Of a stretch of DNA of 64,000 nt, positions 49,509 through 58,132 are shown piece by piece. This stretch comes from CATQHD01 sp965202675 (GTDB lineage Bacteria; Actinomycetota; Acidimicrobiia; Spongiisociales; Spongiisociaceae). A model generated the notes under the pieces. The model was not told the DNA's origin. It searched no databases and saw only the letters and a list, made by a program, of their open reading frames with translations. The number at the start of each line of letters is the position of its first letter. Positions within the stretch are counted from its first letter, which is position 1. The stretch lies in the NCBI GenBank assembly GCA_965202675.1, contig OZ241842.1, positions 2,604,001-2,668,000 of the forward strand, in the 5' to 3' direction. Position numbers and translations under genes: made by a program.

Positions 49509-51236
49509 CTAGACGCGGGCCGCGATGAGGAACCGCTCGGCGTCGTAGAAGTTGTAGCGGTCGTAGAAGACCTGCGCCTGGTCTACCAGCTCCTGCTGGC
49601 TCGGGGAGAGATCCATGGCCTCGGCCCTTGCGAACATGGTATCGGAGCGCTCCTGCATGCCCCTCAGGTCGTAGTAGAGCTCTTGGGCCAGCAGGAACTC
49701 TTCCAGCTCAGCCTGGGTGTCGAAGGTCTCCGACAGGACCCCGTTCGCCTTCAGCTTCTCGATCTGGGTCCTGAAGACCGTCTCGGGATGGTAGCTGGGC
49801 TGGCTCAGGTCCCACAGGGCTTCCTGGTCCGCCCAGTTGAAGGACGGGTCGATGGTGTCCCAGATTATCCCGATGTCTTCGGGCTCCATGGAGAGCGAGC
49901 GCTTCTCGTTGATGAGGTTGGCCTCGATTTCCCAACCCGTCCGCTGGGTCTCTGGATCCTCGAGGTACTCAAAGATGCGGTTGGCCACGGAGATGATCCG
50001 GTAGGCCACATCCTTGTGTTCCTCTACCCACTCGCGCCGGGCCAGCAAGCCGGTGCCGCCCACGGTGGCGGAGGCGATGGCGGTCTGCTGGGATACCGCG
50101 TCGTGCTCGTACATCATCGCGAAGTTGATCAACGGGTCCCAGCCGTTGCGCATCATCTGCACCAGGGTCGGAGCGCCGTAGGGCATCGCGAACTCGATCC
50201 GGCCGGCGACAGCAGAGAGCTGCACGATGGTCGGATCGTCCACGTACACCGGCGTGGCGTAGTTGCGCCAGTCGTTGGTGGTGATGCGGATGGGCTGGGT
50301 GTTGCCGTCGTCGTCCAAGGCCGGGGTGCCGTCCCGGTTGAGCAGGATCAACTGGTTGCCCTCGCCGTCCAAGGCCGGAACTTCATCGCCGACGTCGTCC
50401 CACCAATCGGGCAGATAGGCGAAGAAGGCATCCGAGTACTGGGCCTGCGTGGTGCTGTGCGGCGGGATATGCACTTCCTTGCCGCGCAGCTGCTCTACCG
50501 CCGCGGTGGCCGCTTCGGAGAAGGTCATGCCTTCCTCCATGAACTCCAGGGTCGTCTTCGCGTCGCTGTCGGGCGCCACCAGGATGGCGTAGCCGACATA
50601 GATGTCCGCGAAGTGGATGGGCGGAATGTCCTGGCCGAAGGTCTCCAGCGTTCCGAACACTCCCGGCACCCAGCCCTGGGCCACGTCGCCGTCGCCGCGC
50701 TGCAGCCAGGGGACGATCTCCTGGGAGGCGGTGAAGTAGTGGTAGGTGGGCTGGTTGGGGAGGATGGTGATGTTCAGCTCGTCCCACCATCCCAGCTCGA
50801 TCGGAATCTGCCAGTAGGCCAAGTCGGCGCAGCAGGGGTAGATGCCCATACGCACATCGGCGTCCCGTATCGGAGGCGCCGTGACCGTCGTCATCTGCTC
50901 CAGTAAGTCTCCGGCTTCCTGGGCCGCCCTCGTGGCATCCTCGACTTGATCTTGCAAATCTGCCAAGGCCGCCTGCGCATCCGCGTCGCCCGCCGCCGCT
51001 TCCTCCATGGCGGCTTCGAGAGCGGCCTGGGCGTCTGCCAGCATGGACTGAGCGGCGGCCGCATCGGCTGCGGCCTGTTCCGCGGCGGCTTGGGCCTCTG
51101 CCGCTCGGGCCTCTGCCGCGGCTGCCTCGACTGCGGCCCGCGTGTCCGCCGTGGTATCACTGCTGCTGTCGCCGCAAGCCGAAGCCAGCAACGCCAGCGC
51201 CGCCATCAGAACGATGACGCCTCTGAGTTTCTTCAT
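49509..51236 (-). CDS. ABC transporter substrate-binding lipoprotein with coiled-coil spacer
   Basis: 575 residues from the ATG at 51236 (GGAAGGAAA upstream). Lipobox at Cys21 (LLASAC). Residues ~35-120 are an Ala/Glu/Gln-rich coiled coil (AEARAAEAQAAAEQAAADA) not usual in this family. The binding domain of the nitrate/sulfonate/taurine (NMT1-like) class starts near VRMGIYPCCADLAYWQIPIELGWW. The long C-terminal region ends AERFLIAARV. The spacer may hold the domain away from the membrane. It is the first gene of this transporter operon. Ligand unknown. Confidence 0.85.
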   Translation of the reverse strand: MKKLRGVIVLMAALALLASACGDSSSDTTADTRAAVEAAAAEARAAEAQAAAEQAAADAAAAQSMLADAQAALEAAMEEAAAGDADAQAALADLQDQVEDATRAAQEAGDLLEQMTTVTAPPIRDADVRMGIYPCCADLAYWQIPIELGWWDELNITILPNQPTYHYFTASQEIVPWLQRGDGDVAQGWVPGVFGTLETFGQDIPPIHFADIYVGYAILVAPDSDAKTTLEFMEEGMTFSEAATAAVEQLRGKEVHIPPHSTTQAQYSDAFFAYLPDWWDDVGDEVPALDGEGNQLILLNRDGTPALDDDGNTQPIRITTNDWRNYATPVYVDDPTIVQLSAVAGRIEFAMPYGAPTLVQMMRNGWDPLINFAMMYEHDAVSQQTAIASATVGGTGLLARREWVEEHKDVAYRIISVANRIFEYLEDPETQRTGWEIEANLINEKRSLSMEPEDIGIIWDTIDPSFNWADQEALWDLSQPSYHPETVFRTQIEKLKANGVLSETFDTQAELEEFLLAQELYYDLRGMQERSDTMFARAEAMDLSPSQQELVDQAQVFYDRYNFYDAERFLIAARV

Positions 51237-51419
51237 CGGAATTTCCTTCCTCTCGCCCGCTCGTCGTGCCCGGGGCACCTGTTCACGTGGATGCGTCGGT
51301 ATACCGACCTCCGGCAAGATAACATGGTGGATGCAATCCTGCCAATCCCAAATATTTGGGGCCGTCCGTCGGGGCGTGGCACGCCTCGGGGTTCGGGGAG
51401 ATACTTTCTAACCCGAGGC

Positions 51420-51560
51420 CTTGGAAGGCGGTGTCGGCGGCGGGGACGGCGGCGTCCACAGTTGCGCCTACGAAGGGTCGGGAGCCGCCGGGCCGACAGC
51501 TTCCGCGGGGCTCCTTCGGTCTTGAACTCGAAGGCGCTCAGGCTGATGCCGCCGAGCGGG
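51420..51560 (-). pseudogene. Remnant of a second deaminase/DUF2165 gene pair
   Basis: On the minus strand one frame reads LGGISLSAFEFKTEGA then PRKLSARRLP, matching the C-terminus of the deaminase at 52079-52669 (LAEISLEAFQATIEG, QKLLARRLP). It is followed at 51459 by a GTG start reading VDAAVPAADTAF, matching the DUF2165 start (VDAAVPAAEIAF). The rest is deleted. The remainder of the 330-bp gap 51237-51566 shows nothing supported. Confidence 0.75.
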
Positions 51561-51566
51561 GGGGCT

Positions 51567-52073
51567 TCAGGAGAGGCGGAGGATGATGATTCCGGCTATG
51601 GTGATCAGGTTGATGCGGATGGAGTCGCGGATGGCGTTCCACTTCTCCGACTGCCAGCTGACGTACCACTCGGCCCCGGCCACCTGGATGATCAGGAACC
51701 ACACGACCAAGGCCATGAGGAAGGTCAGGTAGCCGAACAGTTTGGCCGATTCCCAGGCGCCGTCCGACGCGGTCAGGTTGGCGGCCAGGAAATAACTCCC
51801 CGCCAAGCCCAGCCCGGTAACCGCCAGCTCGCACACGAGGATGGCGATGAACGCCGCCCGGTGCATGGCGGGGGAGCGCAACTCCCGCCATTGGGTGCCG
51901 GAGTCCATATTGGTGGTGTCCATCGTCATGATGTGGCGGACGAAGGCGAGGTTCGCCCCGGGGGCGGTGATGTTGTTGAGGCAGACGATTGCGCCCATGA
52001 GGGCGGTTCCCAGCACCAGGAGCAATGGAATCAGCCGGAAGGCGATCTCTGCGGCCGGGACGGCGGCGTCCAC
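51567..52073 (-). CDS. DUF2165 small integral membrane protein
   Basis: 168 residues, four predicted membrane helices, with the DUF2165 features FVRHIMTMDTTN and WQSEKWNAIRDSIRINL near the C-terminus. Length matches the family. GTG start at 52073 lies 5 nt after the deaminase stop. Function of the family is unknown. Confidence 0.75.
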   Translation of the reverse strand: MDAAVPAAEIAFRLIPLLLVLGTALMGAIVCLNNITAPGANLAFVRHIMTMDTTNMDSGTQWRELRSPAMHRAAFIAILVCELAVTGLGLAGSYFLAANLTASDGAWESAKLFGYLTFLMALVVWFLIIQVAGAEWYVSWQSEKWNAIRDSIRINLITIAGIIILRLS

Positions 52074-52078
52074 GGTTG

Positions 52079-52669
52079 CTACGTCCGGTCGGGAAGCCGC
52101 CGGGCCAGCAGTTTCTGCGAGACCCCTTCGATAGTGGCCTGGAAGGCTTCGAGGCTTATCTCCGCCAAGCGGGGGGAGCAGTCGGCGGGGGCGAAGTTCA
52201 ACGGTTCGGCCAGCCGCGCCCAGTGCGGAGCGAGCCGGTTGGGGCCGGTGATGCCGCCCTTGCCCAGGTCGGAGGCTGCATACAGGGTGGTGGTCACACC
52301 CGAGTTGATGATGCGGATCGTGCACATCTCGCACGGCTCCAGCGAGGTGACCAGGGTGTGGCCGCGCAGGTCGGAACGATTGCCGCGCTGTTCCTCGTAC
52401 CGGGTCAGCAGTACCATCTCGGCGTGGAAGTCGCTGCGGAACCGGGGGGCGAACATCCGGTTCCGCTCCCGCAGCATCACCGCCCCTTCCGGGTCGGCGA
52501 GCAGCGCCCCGACCGCCGCGTTGCCCTCGAGACCGGTTTCGATGGCCTCGACCACGGCGATGCGGGAGTGGGGGTCGCCGGGCCGCTCGTCGGCCAAGCC
52601 GCCCAGCTCGTCGAGCAGTCCGAGCAACTCGCTGCGCACCTCGGCGGGGACAGCCGCGTCGGGCTTCAA
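52079..52669 (-). CDS. Cytidine/deoxycytidylate deaminase-fold nucleoside deaminase
   Basis: 196 residues. Zinc-binding and catalytic motif HAE (FHAEMVLL) and the PCEMC motif (SLEPCEMC) of the CDA superfamily. The 55 C-terminal residues beyond the core are characteristic of larger guanine-deaminase/tRNA-type relatives; the substrate is uncertain. TTG start at 52669 with AGGGAG at 5 nt. It is co-transcribed with the DUF2165 gene. A degraded second copy of this pair lies just downstream. Confidence 0.8.
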   Translation of the reverse strand: MKPDAAVPAEVRSELLGLLDELGGLADERPGDPHSRIAVVEAIETGLEGNAAVGALLADPEGAVMLRERNRMFAPRFRSDFHAEMVLLTRYEEQRGNRSDLRGHTLVTSLEPCEMCTIRIINSGVTTTLYAASDLGKGGITGPNRLAPHWARLAEPLNFAPADCSPRLAEISLEAFQATIEGVSQKLLARRLPDRT

Positions 52670-52791
52670 GGCATCTCCCTCCCGCTCTCGGCCGGTTTCT
52701 TCATCATTCTACTGACTATTGCGCGTCGGCCGTTTGCGGCAGTCAACGCCGATGGCTTCCACCGTTCCGGCCCGCCCTGCGTCGCCCTCGG

Positions 52792-53244
52792 TCAGGGCGG
52801 CGGCCCGTTGGCCACCTCGTTGTTGATGATATGCCGATCACAGCCCAGCTCGCCGGCGATATTGTCCACCGTCCGACCCACCCGGCCCAACGCTTTGGCC
52901 GCCCACCGCGCCGCCCGGGTTGTCAACAGGCGCTGCTCGGGGGCTATCCGGGGATCCTGCTCGGTGAACGACCCCACCTCGCAGGCATCGTCGGGGCATT
53001 CCCACCGGCGTTTCCGCCACAACAGGCGCACCGGCCGGGCGGCCGCCGGGAGGTCCACCAGCTCCACCGGCCTTTCGCCCTTGGACCTCACCCGGCCCCT
53101 GCACCCCGGACACGGCGGGCGGGACACCCCGGTGGTGCGGATCTCTATCAACAGGGCGCCGTCCTGGAGTTCTTCTGCCTCCAGCACCTCCACCCCGTCT
53201 AATCCGAGCAACACAGCGGGTCCCCGGCGTAGGTCGGCGGTCAT
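52792..53244 (-). pseudogene. ISL3-family transposase, 5' fragment
   Basis: 150 residues corresponding to the N-terminal zinc-finger and helix-turn-helix parts of an ISL3 transposase: VLLGLDGVEVLEAEEL, CPGCRGRVRSKG, LWRKRRWECPDDACEV, FTEQDPRIAP and IAGELGCDRHIINNEV. It stops where the DDE catalytic domain should begin (full-length proteins are about 400 residues), so it is a truncated remnant. Its ATG overlaps the stop of a 12-codon leftover (53279-53241) of a duplicated AlbA-type gene start. Confidence 0.78.
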
Positions 53245-53369
53245 CTCGTCGGAGTGTCGGCGTCGGTGATGGAAGTCATGTCTCCTCCACAAAGTCCGCA
53301 AAGATTTTACAATCTTTCCGGAGAATACCCATTTTGGGCCTATATTACGGAAAGATTGTAAAATCTTTG
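53231..53369. repeat. Duplicated operator/5' end of the AlbA-type gene
   Basis: Near-identical to 55031-55152, the ribosome site, first codons and operator of the intact gene at 53430-55064. It contains a perfect 21-bp inverted repeat (53300-53320 and 53348-53368). After the ATG (53279) it reads MTSITDADTPTR and stops. It lies on the far side of the intact gene, next to the transposase fragment. Confidence 0.8.
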
Positions 53370-53429
53370 GAAGCCGGGCCGGTGTTTGGCCCCGCGTCCT
53401 CGTGCGACCTGCCCGCCTCGGAGGCGGCG

Positions 53430-55064
53430 TCAGTCGGCGGGATGGTAGCGCCTCGCCCGGGTTTGCCCCTCGGCGCGGGCGAGGCCCGCCCGCACAAGGT
53501 CATTCAAAAGGTCGCGTACCACCCTGGTCTGTTCGTTCAGGAGCTTTGCCCCCTCCGCGGTGGAAATACTGCCGCGCCGTCCGATCTCGTCGAGCAGGGT
53601 CTGTTGTTGGCGGCTGCGGGCCGAGATGCCGGCGGCGCCGGTTCGCAACACGACTTCATCGGAGAGCACGTAGCGGGCGCCGCCCCGGACGCCGATCCGG
53701 TTGAGAAGACCCTTCGCCGCCGCTCCTGCCAGGACCGCGCTCGCGTCTACTCCGGGCTTCAGCTCGCGCAACCGCCGGGGGGTTACCGAGCCCTCGGAGC
53801 GGGCGATCACCAAGGCCAGCCGTTCCTCTACCGCCATCGTGTGGTTCGCGAACAGCTGCAGCCAGGTCTGATCCTCGATGCCGACCAACGCACGGTTGCG
53901 CAGCGTGACGGTCACAGAACTCGAGGTCGCCTCGAAGACCGGCGGTTCGAGCAGCCGCGATTCCATTCCCCGGAACATGAGGTCCACTCCGTCTCCGTAT
54001 TCCTCCACGAGCCCCATTGTCTTGAGCACGCCCATGATCCGGGGATTTCGGCTGTAGTGCTCTGCTCGTATATTGTCCACCGTGATGTGCCCGGGCAACG
54101 GTCCTGGGCTGGCCGCCTCGACGCGGTCGTCCCAGACCGTGATGTCGACGGTGGCGCCCGCCAAGCCGTAATCTCGGTGGGCGAGGGCGTTGACCACCGT
54201 TTCCCGCAACACCTCTCTCGGATACTCCGCGATGGTCTCCCTCCTGACATCCACCACGGCTTCGAACCGCCTGGTGTGATCGGCGATCAACTTCAGGCAC
54301 CGCTCCACGACATGCGGCAGCGGTCCTCTGATGTCCGTCCGGCCGCTGGTGGGGCCCGGTTCGGGACCGACTCCGGTGCGGCGCACGAACTGCACCCTGG
54401 CACCGGGCACGTGTTCCGATGGATCGGCAGCAAACAGGATCGCCGCAGCTCTGAATACCCGTATTTCCGTTGCCCCGCCCGCGGGTTCGGCCACTCGGAG
54501 GTCGACGAGGGCGCGCGGCAGGCTTGACCTCTTGATGGGGTTTCGCCCCGCGGCTTCGAGGACTCGGTTTACCAGACCGATATCGAAATCATCCGCGTTG
54601 AAGCGTTCCAGGAGCTCCTCCTCGCCGGAGTGCTCGGAGCGGGTTGCTACGAATCTCCGGAGTGCGTCACCCCGAAGCGGCACCGAATCGCCGCCCACGC
54701 GTCGCAGCAACCGTCCGTCGGGGGAGGTGACGATGCGCCTGCCGATCTCGGGCACCGAGGTGATCGTGAGCTCCACCCCGTCGACGAGGACGGCCTTGAC
54801 GGTGACTTCGACATCGCATTCAGCCGCGCGGCGGTTGATTCCGTCCAGGGTGTTCTGGCTGAGCGGGCATCCGACGATGGTGCGGTCGTCGTCCACGCCG
54901 TGAACGATCAGCCCGCCGACGGTCATGGCCATAGCCGGGATGATGGTGAGGAGTCCGGAAGACACCCCGCGTTTGAAGTCCAGGCCGGCATGCTCGCGCC
55001 GGCCGAACAGATCCCAGAACTCGTCTGCGGTCATCTCGTCGGGGATGTCGGTGATGGAAGTCAT
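53430..55064 (-). CDS. AlbA_2 (Schlafen-type) ATP-binding transcriptional regulator
   Basis: 544 residues. N-terminal AlbA_2 domain (EFWDLFGRREHAGLDFKRGVS, GGLIVHGVDDDRTIVG). The middle carries RETVVNALAHRDYG and SPGPLPGHITVDNI, typical of the HATPase_c_4 module of this family. A C-terminal winged-helix region (residues ~480-540, LLDEIGRRGSISTAEGAKLLNEQTRVVRDLLNDLV) would bind DNA. Family members are mostly uncharacterised, and some occur near defence systems. A large palindromic operator directly upstream suggests autorepression. Confidence 0.82.
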   Translation of the reverse strand: MTSITDIPDEMTADEFWDLFGRREHAGLDFKRGVSSGLLTIIPAMAMTVGGLIVHGVDDDRTIVGCPLSQNTLDGINRRAAECDVEVTVKAVLVDGVELTITSVPEIGRRIVTSPDGRLLRRVGGDSVPLRGDALRRFVATRSEHSGEEELLERFNADDFDIGLVNRVLEAAGRNPIKRSSLPRALVDLRVAEPAGGATEIRVFRAAAILFAADPSEHVPGARVQFVRRTGVGPEPGPTSGRTDIRGPLPHVVERCLKLIADHTRRFEAVVDVRRETIAEYPREVLRETVVNALAHRDYGLAGATVDITVWDDRVEAASPGPLPGHITVDNIRAEHYSRNPRIMGVLKTMGLVEEYGDGVDLMFRGMESRLLEPPVFEATSSSVTVTLRNRALVGIEDQTWLQLFANHTMAVEERLALVIARSEGSVTPRRLRELKPGVDASAVLAGAAAKGLLNRIGVRGGARYVLSDEVVLRTGAAGISARSRQQQTLLDEIGRRGSISTAEGAKLLNEQTRVVRDLLNDLVRAGLARAEGQTRARRYHPAD

Positions 55065-55084
55065 GTCTCCTTCACAAAGTCCGC

Positions 55085-55152
55085 AAAGATTTTACAATCT
55101 TTCCGGAGAATACCCCCTTTTGGCCTATATTACGGAAAGATTGTAAAATCTT
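55085..55152 (-). promoter_or_regulatory. Palindromic operator of the AlbA-type regulator
   Basis: A 20-bp perfect inverted repeat (arms 55086-55105 and 55133-55152) with a 27-bp spacer begins 21 nt upstream of the ATG at 55064. Each arm is itself nearly palindromic (AAGATT-TTAC-AATCTT). A duplicate occurs at 53300-53368. Best read as paired binding sites for a dimeric regulator overlapping the promoter. Confidence 0.65.
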
Positions 55153-55234
55153 GGATTCAGATGCGCAGTTCTTGAGCGTCCGCATGGGAGCCCGGCGGCG
55201 GCAAGAATATTTTTCGCATTCTGGCATGAGGGTA

Positions 55235-55263
55235 TTGACTTTATCATAGGTTTGCGGTACTAT
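55235..55263 (+). promoter_or_regulatory. Predicted sigma-70-type promoter
   Basis: TTGACT (55235-55240), exactly 17 nt spacer, TACTAT (55258-55263), in an AT-rich patch. It points toward the hydantoinase-like operon beginning at 55766. Confidence 0.6.
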
Positions 55264-55765
55264 GTGGGTGCTGACACACAAACACCGCCGCCGGGATTCC
55301 GGAGTGCGCGGCGGTCATTATCGGAACCTTGTCAGGTCGGGCGCTGGTGCCCGAACAGGGGCGGCGCGTCCGGGCGATGGATCCGATGCCGGTGGTGGAG
55401 GCGGGGGCAGGGCCCGGCGCAGCCGGGGGCGGTGGGCCGGATTTTCGCGTTCTTGACGGCGGGGGCGTTCTCGAATGGCGGGGCGGTGAAGAAAGGCGGT
55501 GGCCGGCGGTGGCCGGATGAGGGGTTTCAGGATGCGTGTGGTTTCTGCGGCGGCGGGTTCCGCTTCCGTGTGTTGGTTGATGATTCTGCTGGCCGACGGC
55601 GGCCTACGGTATCCAAAAGTGTCAACGCGCCCAGCTGTCAGAAGGCGTTCGAGCGGTCCGGAGCACCTAACCGGCCTTCCCTGCCCTTTTCGGCCTCTCT
55701 TATCCTCTGCGGAACTCCGGGCTAGGCTTGTCGCGTCCATGCAGGCGATGCAAACAGGAGGCGGC
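55264..55765 (+). other. Long leader without a supported gene
   Basis: About 500 bp between the predicted promoter and the hydantoinase-like ATG. A strong hairpin (CCGCCGCCGGGATTCCGG...GCGGCGG, about 55286-55317) lies near its start. Open frames exist on both strands but have no recognisable protein and no good ribosome site. It could be a structured leader or a decayed gene. Confidence 0.4.
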
Positions 55766-57373
55766 ATGGAGGTCGAGCCCCTCGACCTGGCGGTCATCAA
55801 CGGGACGGTGGTGCTGGGGGGCGGGCGGCACCGCGTGGGGGTGGGGGTGAAGGACGGCAGGGTTGCGGCGTTGGCCCCCGAGGAGCTGCTCCCCGCCGCG
55901 GCCCGCACCATCGACGCCAGGGGCAACTACGTGCTTCCCGGCGTGGTCGACTCGGAGGCGCACCCCGGCTGTTATGTGCCCTTCGACTACGACATGAAAA
56001 CCGAATCGAGGGCGGCGGCCGCGGCCGGCATCACCACCTGGGGGATACAGGCGCCGACCACCCGGCTCGGCACCAAGCCGTTCAAGGAGGTGGTGGCCAA
56101 GGCGGATGTGGTCTCCTTCAACGAGTCGTTCCCCTCGGGGCGCGATGTCATCAACGAGCACAGCCACGTCGACGCCTACCTGACCTATATGCTCGAAACC
56201 GACGAGCACGCCCGGGAGATCCCCCAGTACGCCGAGGAGCACGGGGTCACCTCCTACAAGCTCTACCTGCAGACCCGTTCGATGAAGGGGATGTCCGACG
56301 ACGACGACACCAACTGGCCGTCCCGCCGGGCCGGGCTCGGCACCGGCATCGACGACGGCACCGTGTTCATGGTCATGGAAGAGACGGCCCACCTCGGCTA
56401 TCCGGGCATCGTCCACATCCACCCGGAGAACTGGGAAATCGGCCGGATATTCGAGGAACGGCTGCGCGCCGGGGGGCGCACCGACTTCGGGGCGTGGACC
56501 GACCGCTCGCCCGACCTCATGGAGGCGCACCACATCCGCTCCTACGCCTACCTGGCCATGCAGACCCCCGGCCGCGTACCCCTCTACCTGCAGCACTGCA
56601 CCACCCGGCTCTCCTTCGAGGAGGTCGCCAGGGCCCGGGCCGAGGGGCTGGAGCTCTACGCCCAGACCGGCCCGCCCTGGCTGTGGGCCGAGCCCGAATA
56701 CGGCTGGCGCATCAACGTCCCCCTCCGCCGCCGCGACAACATCGAGGCGCTGTGGGTGGCCCTCGCCGAGGGGATCGTGGACGTGGTCGGCTCCGACCAC
56801 GTGGTCGGGTGGGAGCCCTCCTCCCACGAAGTCATGTACAACCCGGTCATCTGGGACTGCCGCACCGGATTCTCCCGGGTGGAGCTGTTTCTCCCGGTGC
56901 TGCTCTCCGAGGGCGTCAACAAGGGCCGCATCAGCCTGGAGCGGGCGGTGCAGGTCAGCTCCGAGAACCCGGCCAAGACCTCCGGGCTGTGGGGGCGGAA
57001 GGGGTCGCTCCTGCCGGGCTTCGATGCCGATTTCGTCATCATCGACCTCGGCCGGGAGGTAACCGTCGGCAAGGAGCACATCAACACCCGCTCCGGCTGG
57101 TCGATCATGGAAGGCCACACCTTCACCGGCTGGCCGATCATGACCATCCTGCGGGGCGAGGTGAGCGCCGAGTGGGCTGACGACTCGCCGGGGATGCGCC
57201 CGGTGGGTGCGCCGCGCGGCGAGTACCTGCCGCGCTCGCTGCGCCCCAAGGCGGGGGTGATCGACACCAGCCCGGTGCGGACGGCCCCCGCCGACCGTTG
57301 GCTGGCCGACGATTTCGTCCGCCCCGGTTTCTCGGCCGAGACCGCCAAGTACAAGGGCGTCAGGGAGGTCTGA
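55766..57373 (+). CDS. Hydantoinase/dihydropyrimidinase-like amidohydrolase with altered HxH
   Basis: 535 residues from ATG 55766 (AGGAGG at 4 nt; longer in-frame starts are rejected). Cyclic-amide hydrolase fold: N-terminal sandwich, then VVDSEAHPGCY where the usual HxH is ExH (Glu64, His66), Lys in VTSYKLYLQTRS (carbamylated-Lys position), His pair in IVHIHPENW, QHCTTRLSFEE and Asp in VGSDHVVGWEPSS. A C-terminal domain follows. The Glu substitution suggests a changed metal site. First of four tightly spaced genes with an isochorismatase-fold amidase, an AA_synth protein and an enamidase. Confidence 0.85.
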   Translation: MEVEPLDLAVINGTVVLGGGRHRVGVGVKDGRVAALAPEELLPAAARTIDARGNYVLPGVVDSEAHPGCYVPFDYDMKTESRAAAAAGITTWGIQAPTTRLGTKPFKEVVAKADVVSFNESFPSGRDVINEHSHVDAYLTYMLETDEHAREIPQYAEEHGVTSYKLYLQTRSMKGMSDDDDTNWPSRRAGLGTGIDDGTVFMVMEETAHLGYPGIVHIHPENWEIGRIFEERLRAGGRTDFGAWTDRSPDLMEAHHIRSYAYLAMQTPGRVPLYLQHCTTRLSFEEVARARAEGLELYAQTGPPWLWAEPEYGWRINVPLRRRDNIEALWVALAEGIVDVVGSDHVVGWEPSSHEVMYNPVIWDCRTGFSRVELFLPVLLSEGVNKGRISLERAVQVSSENPAKTSGLWGRKGSLLPGFDADFVIIDLGREVTVGKEHINTRSGWSIMEGHTFTGWPIMTILRGEVSAEWADDSPGMRPVGAPRGEYLPRSLRPKAGVIDTSPVRTAPADRWLADDFVRPGFSAETAKYKGVREV

Positions 57374-57376
57374 ACC

Positions 57377-58132
57377 ATGGCGGTCTGGGACGACGTTCTC
57401 ACCGAGGCCGACCGGGCGGTCTTCGAGCAGGCCGGATGGGGCCGCCGGGCCGGATACGGGGAGCGGCCCGCGGTCATGGTCATCGACGTCAACTACAACT
57501 TCTGCGGCGACCGGGCCGAACCCATCCTCGAATCCATCGCCCGGTGGCGGTACTCCTGCGGGCCGGCCGCCTGGGAGCGGGGCATCCCCGCCATCCAGAA
57601 GATACTCGAAGCCGCCCGCCGCAAGCGCCTGCCCGTCGTCTACACCACCAACCCCCGCCGCGCCGACGGATTCGACCTGGGGGTGTGGTCGCTCAAGAGC
57701 ACCCGCGCCGAGGACGAGGTGGACGTCATGGGCCACAAGGGCAACGAGATCGTGGCCGAGGTGGCCCCCCGGCCCGGCGACCTGTTCATCGAGAAGCGCA
57801 AGCCCTCCGCCTTCTTCGGGACGCCCCTGGTCAGCCACCTCAACATGATGGGCGCCGACTCGCTCATCCTCACCGGCTCGACCACCAGCGGCTGCGTGCG
57901 GGCCAGCGCCGTGGACGCCCTCTCCTACGACCTGCGGGTTACCATCCCCCACGAGGCGGTGTTCGACCGGGGCGAGGTGTCGCACAAGATCGCCCTGTTC
58001 GACCTGCATATGAAGTACGTGGACGTAACCGGCCTCTCCGATGTCCTCGCCTACCTGGAGGGCCTGCCCGCCGGCCTCTTCGACCGCACCTGGCCGCCCG
58101 CCGCCCGGGCCGCCCGGGAGGAGTCCGGATGA
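57377..58132 (+). CDS. Isochorismatase-fold amidohydrolase (N-carbamoylsarcosine amidase-like)
   Basis: 251 residues. The catalytic triad is visible as Asp37 (VMVIDVNYNF), Lys in LFIEKRKPSAFFGTP (about 140-142) and Cys173 (TGSTTSGCVRASA), spaced as in N-carbamoylsarcosine amidohydrolase and maleamate amidase. It starts 3 nt after the hydantoinase stop and overlaps the next gene (ATGA). Cleavage of the N-carbamoyl or amide product formed by the cyclic-amide hydrolase is the simplest reading; the actual compound is unknown. Confidence 0.8.
   Translation: MAVWDDVLTEADRAVFEQAGWGRRAGYGERPAVMVIDVNYNFCGDRAEPILESIARWRYSCGPAAWERGIPAIQKILEAARRKRLPVVYTTNPRRADGFDLGVWSLKSTRAEDEVDVMGHKGNEIVAEVAPRPGDLFIEKRKPSAFFGTPLVSHLNMMGADSLILTGSTTSGCVRASAVDALSYDLRVTIPHEAVFDRGEVSHKIALFDLHMKYVDVTGLSDVLAYLEGLPAGLFDRTWPPAARAAREESG

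Noticed and set aside
55499..57373. A 624-residue form of the hydantoinase-like protein
   Set aside because: The extra N-terminus has no homology-like pattern; AGGAGG precedes the ATG at 55766, where the family fold begins.
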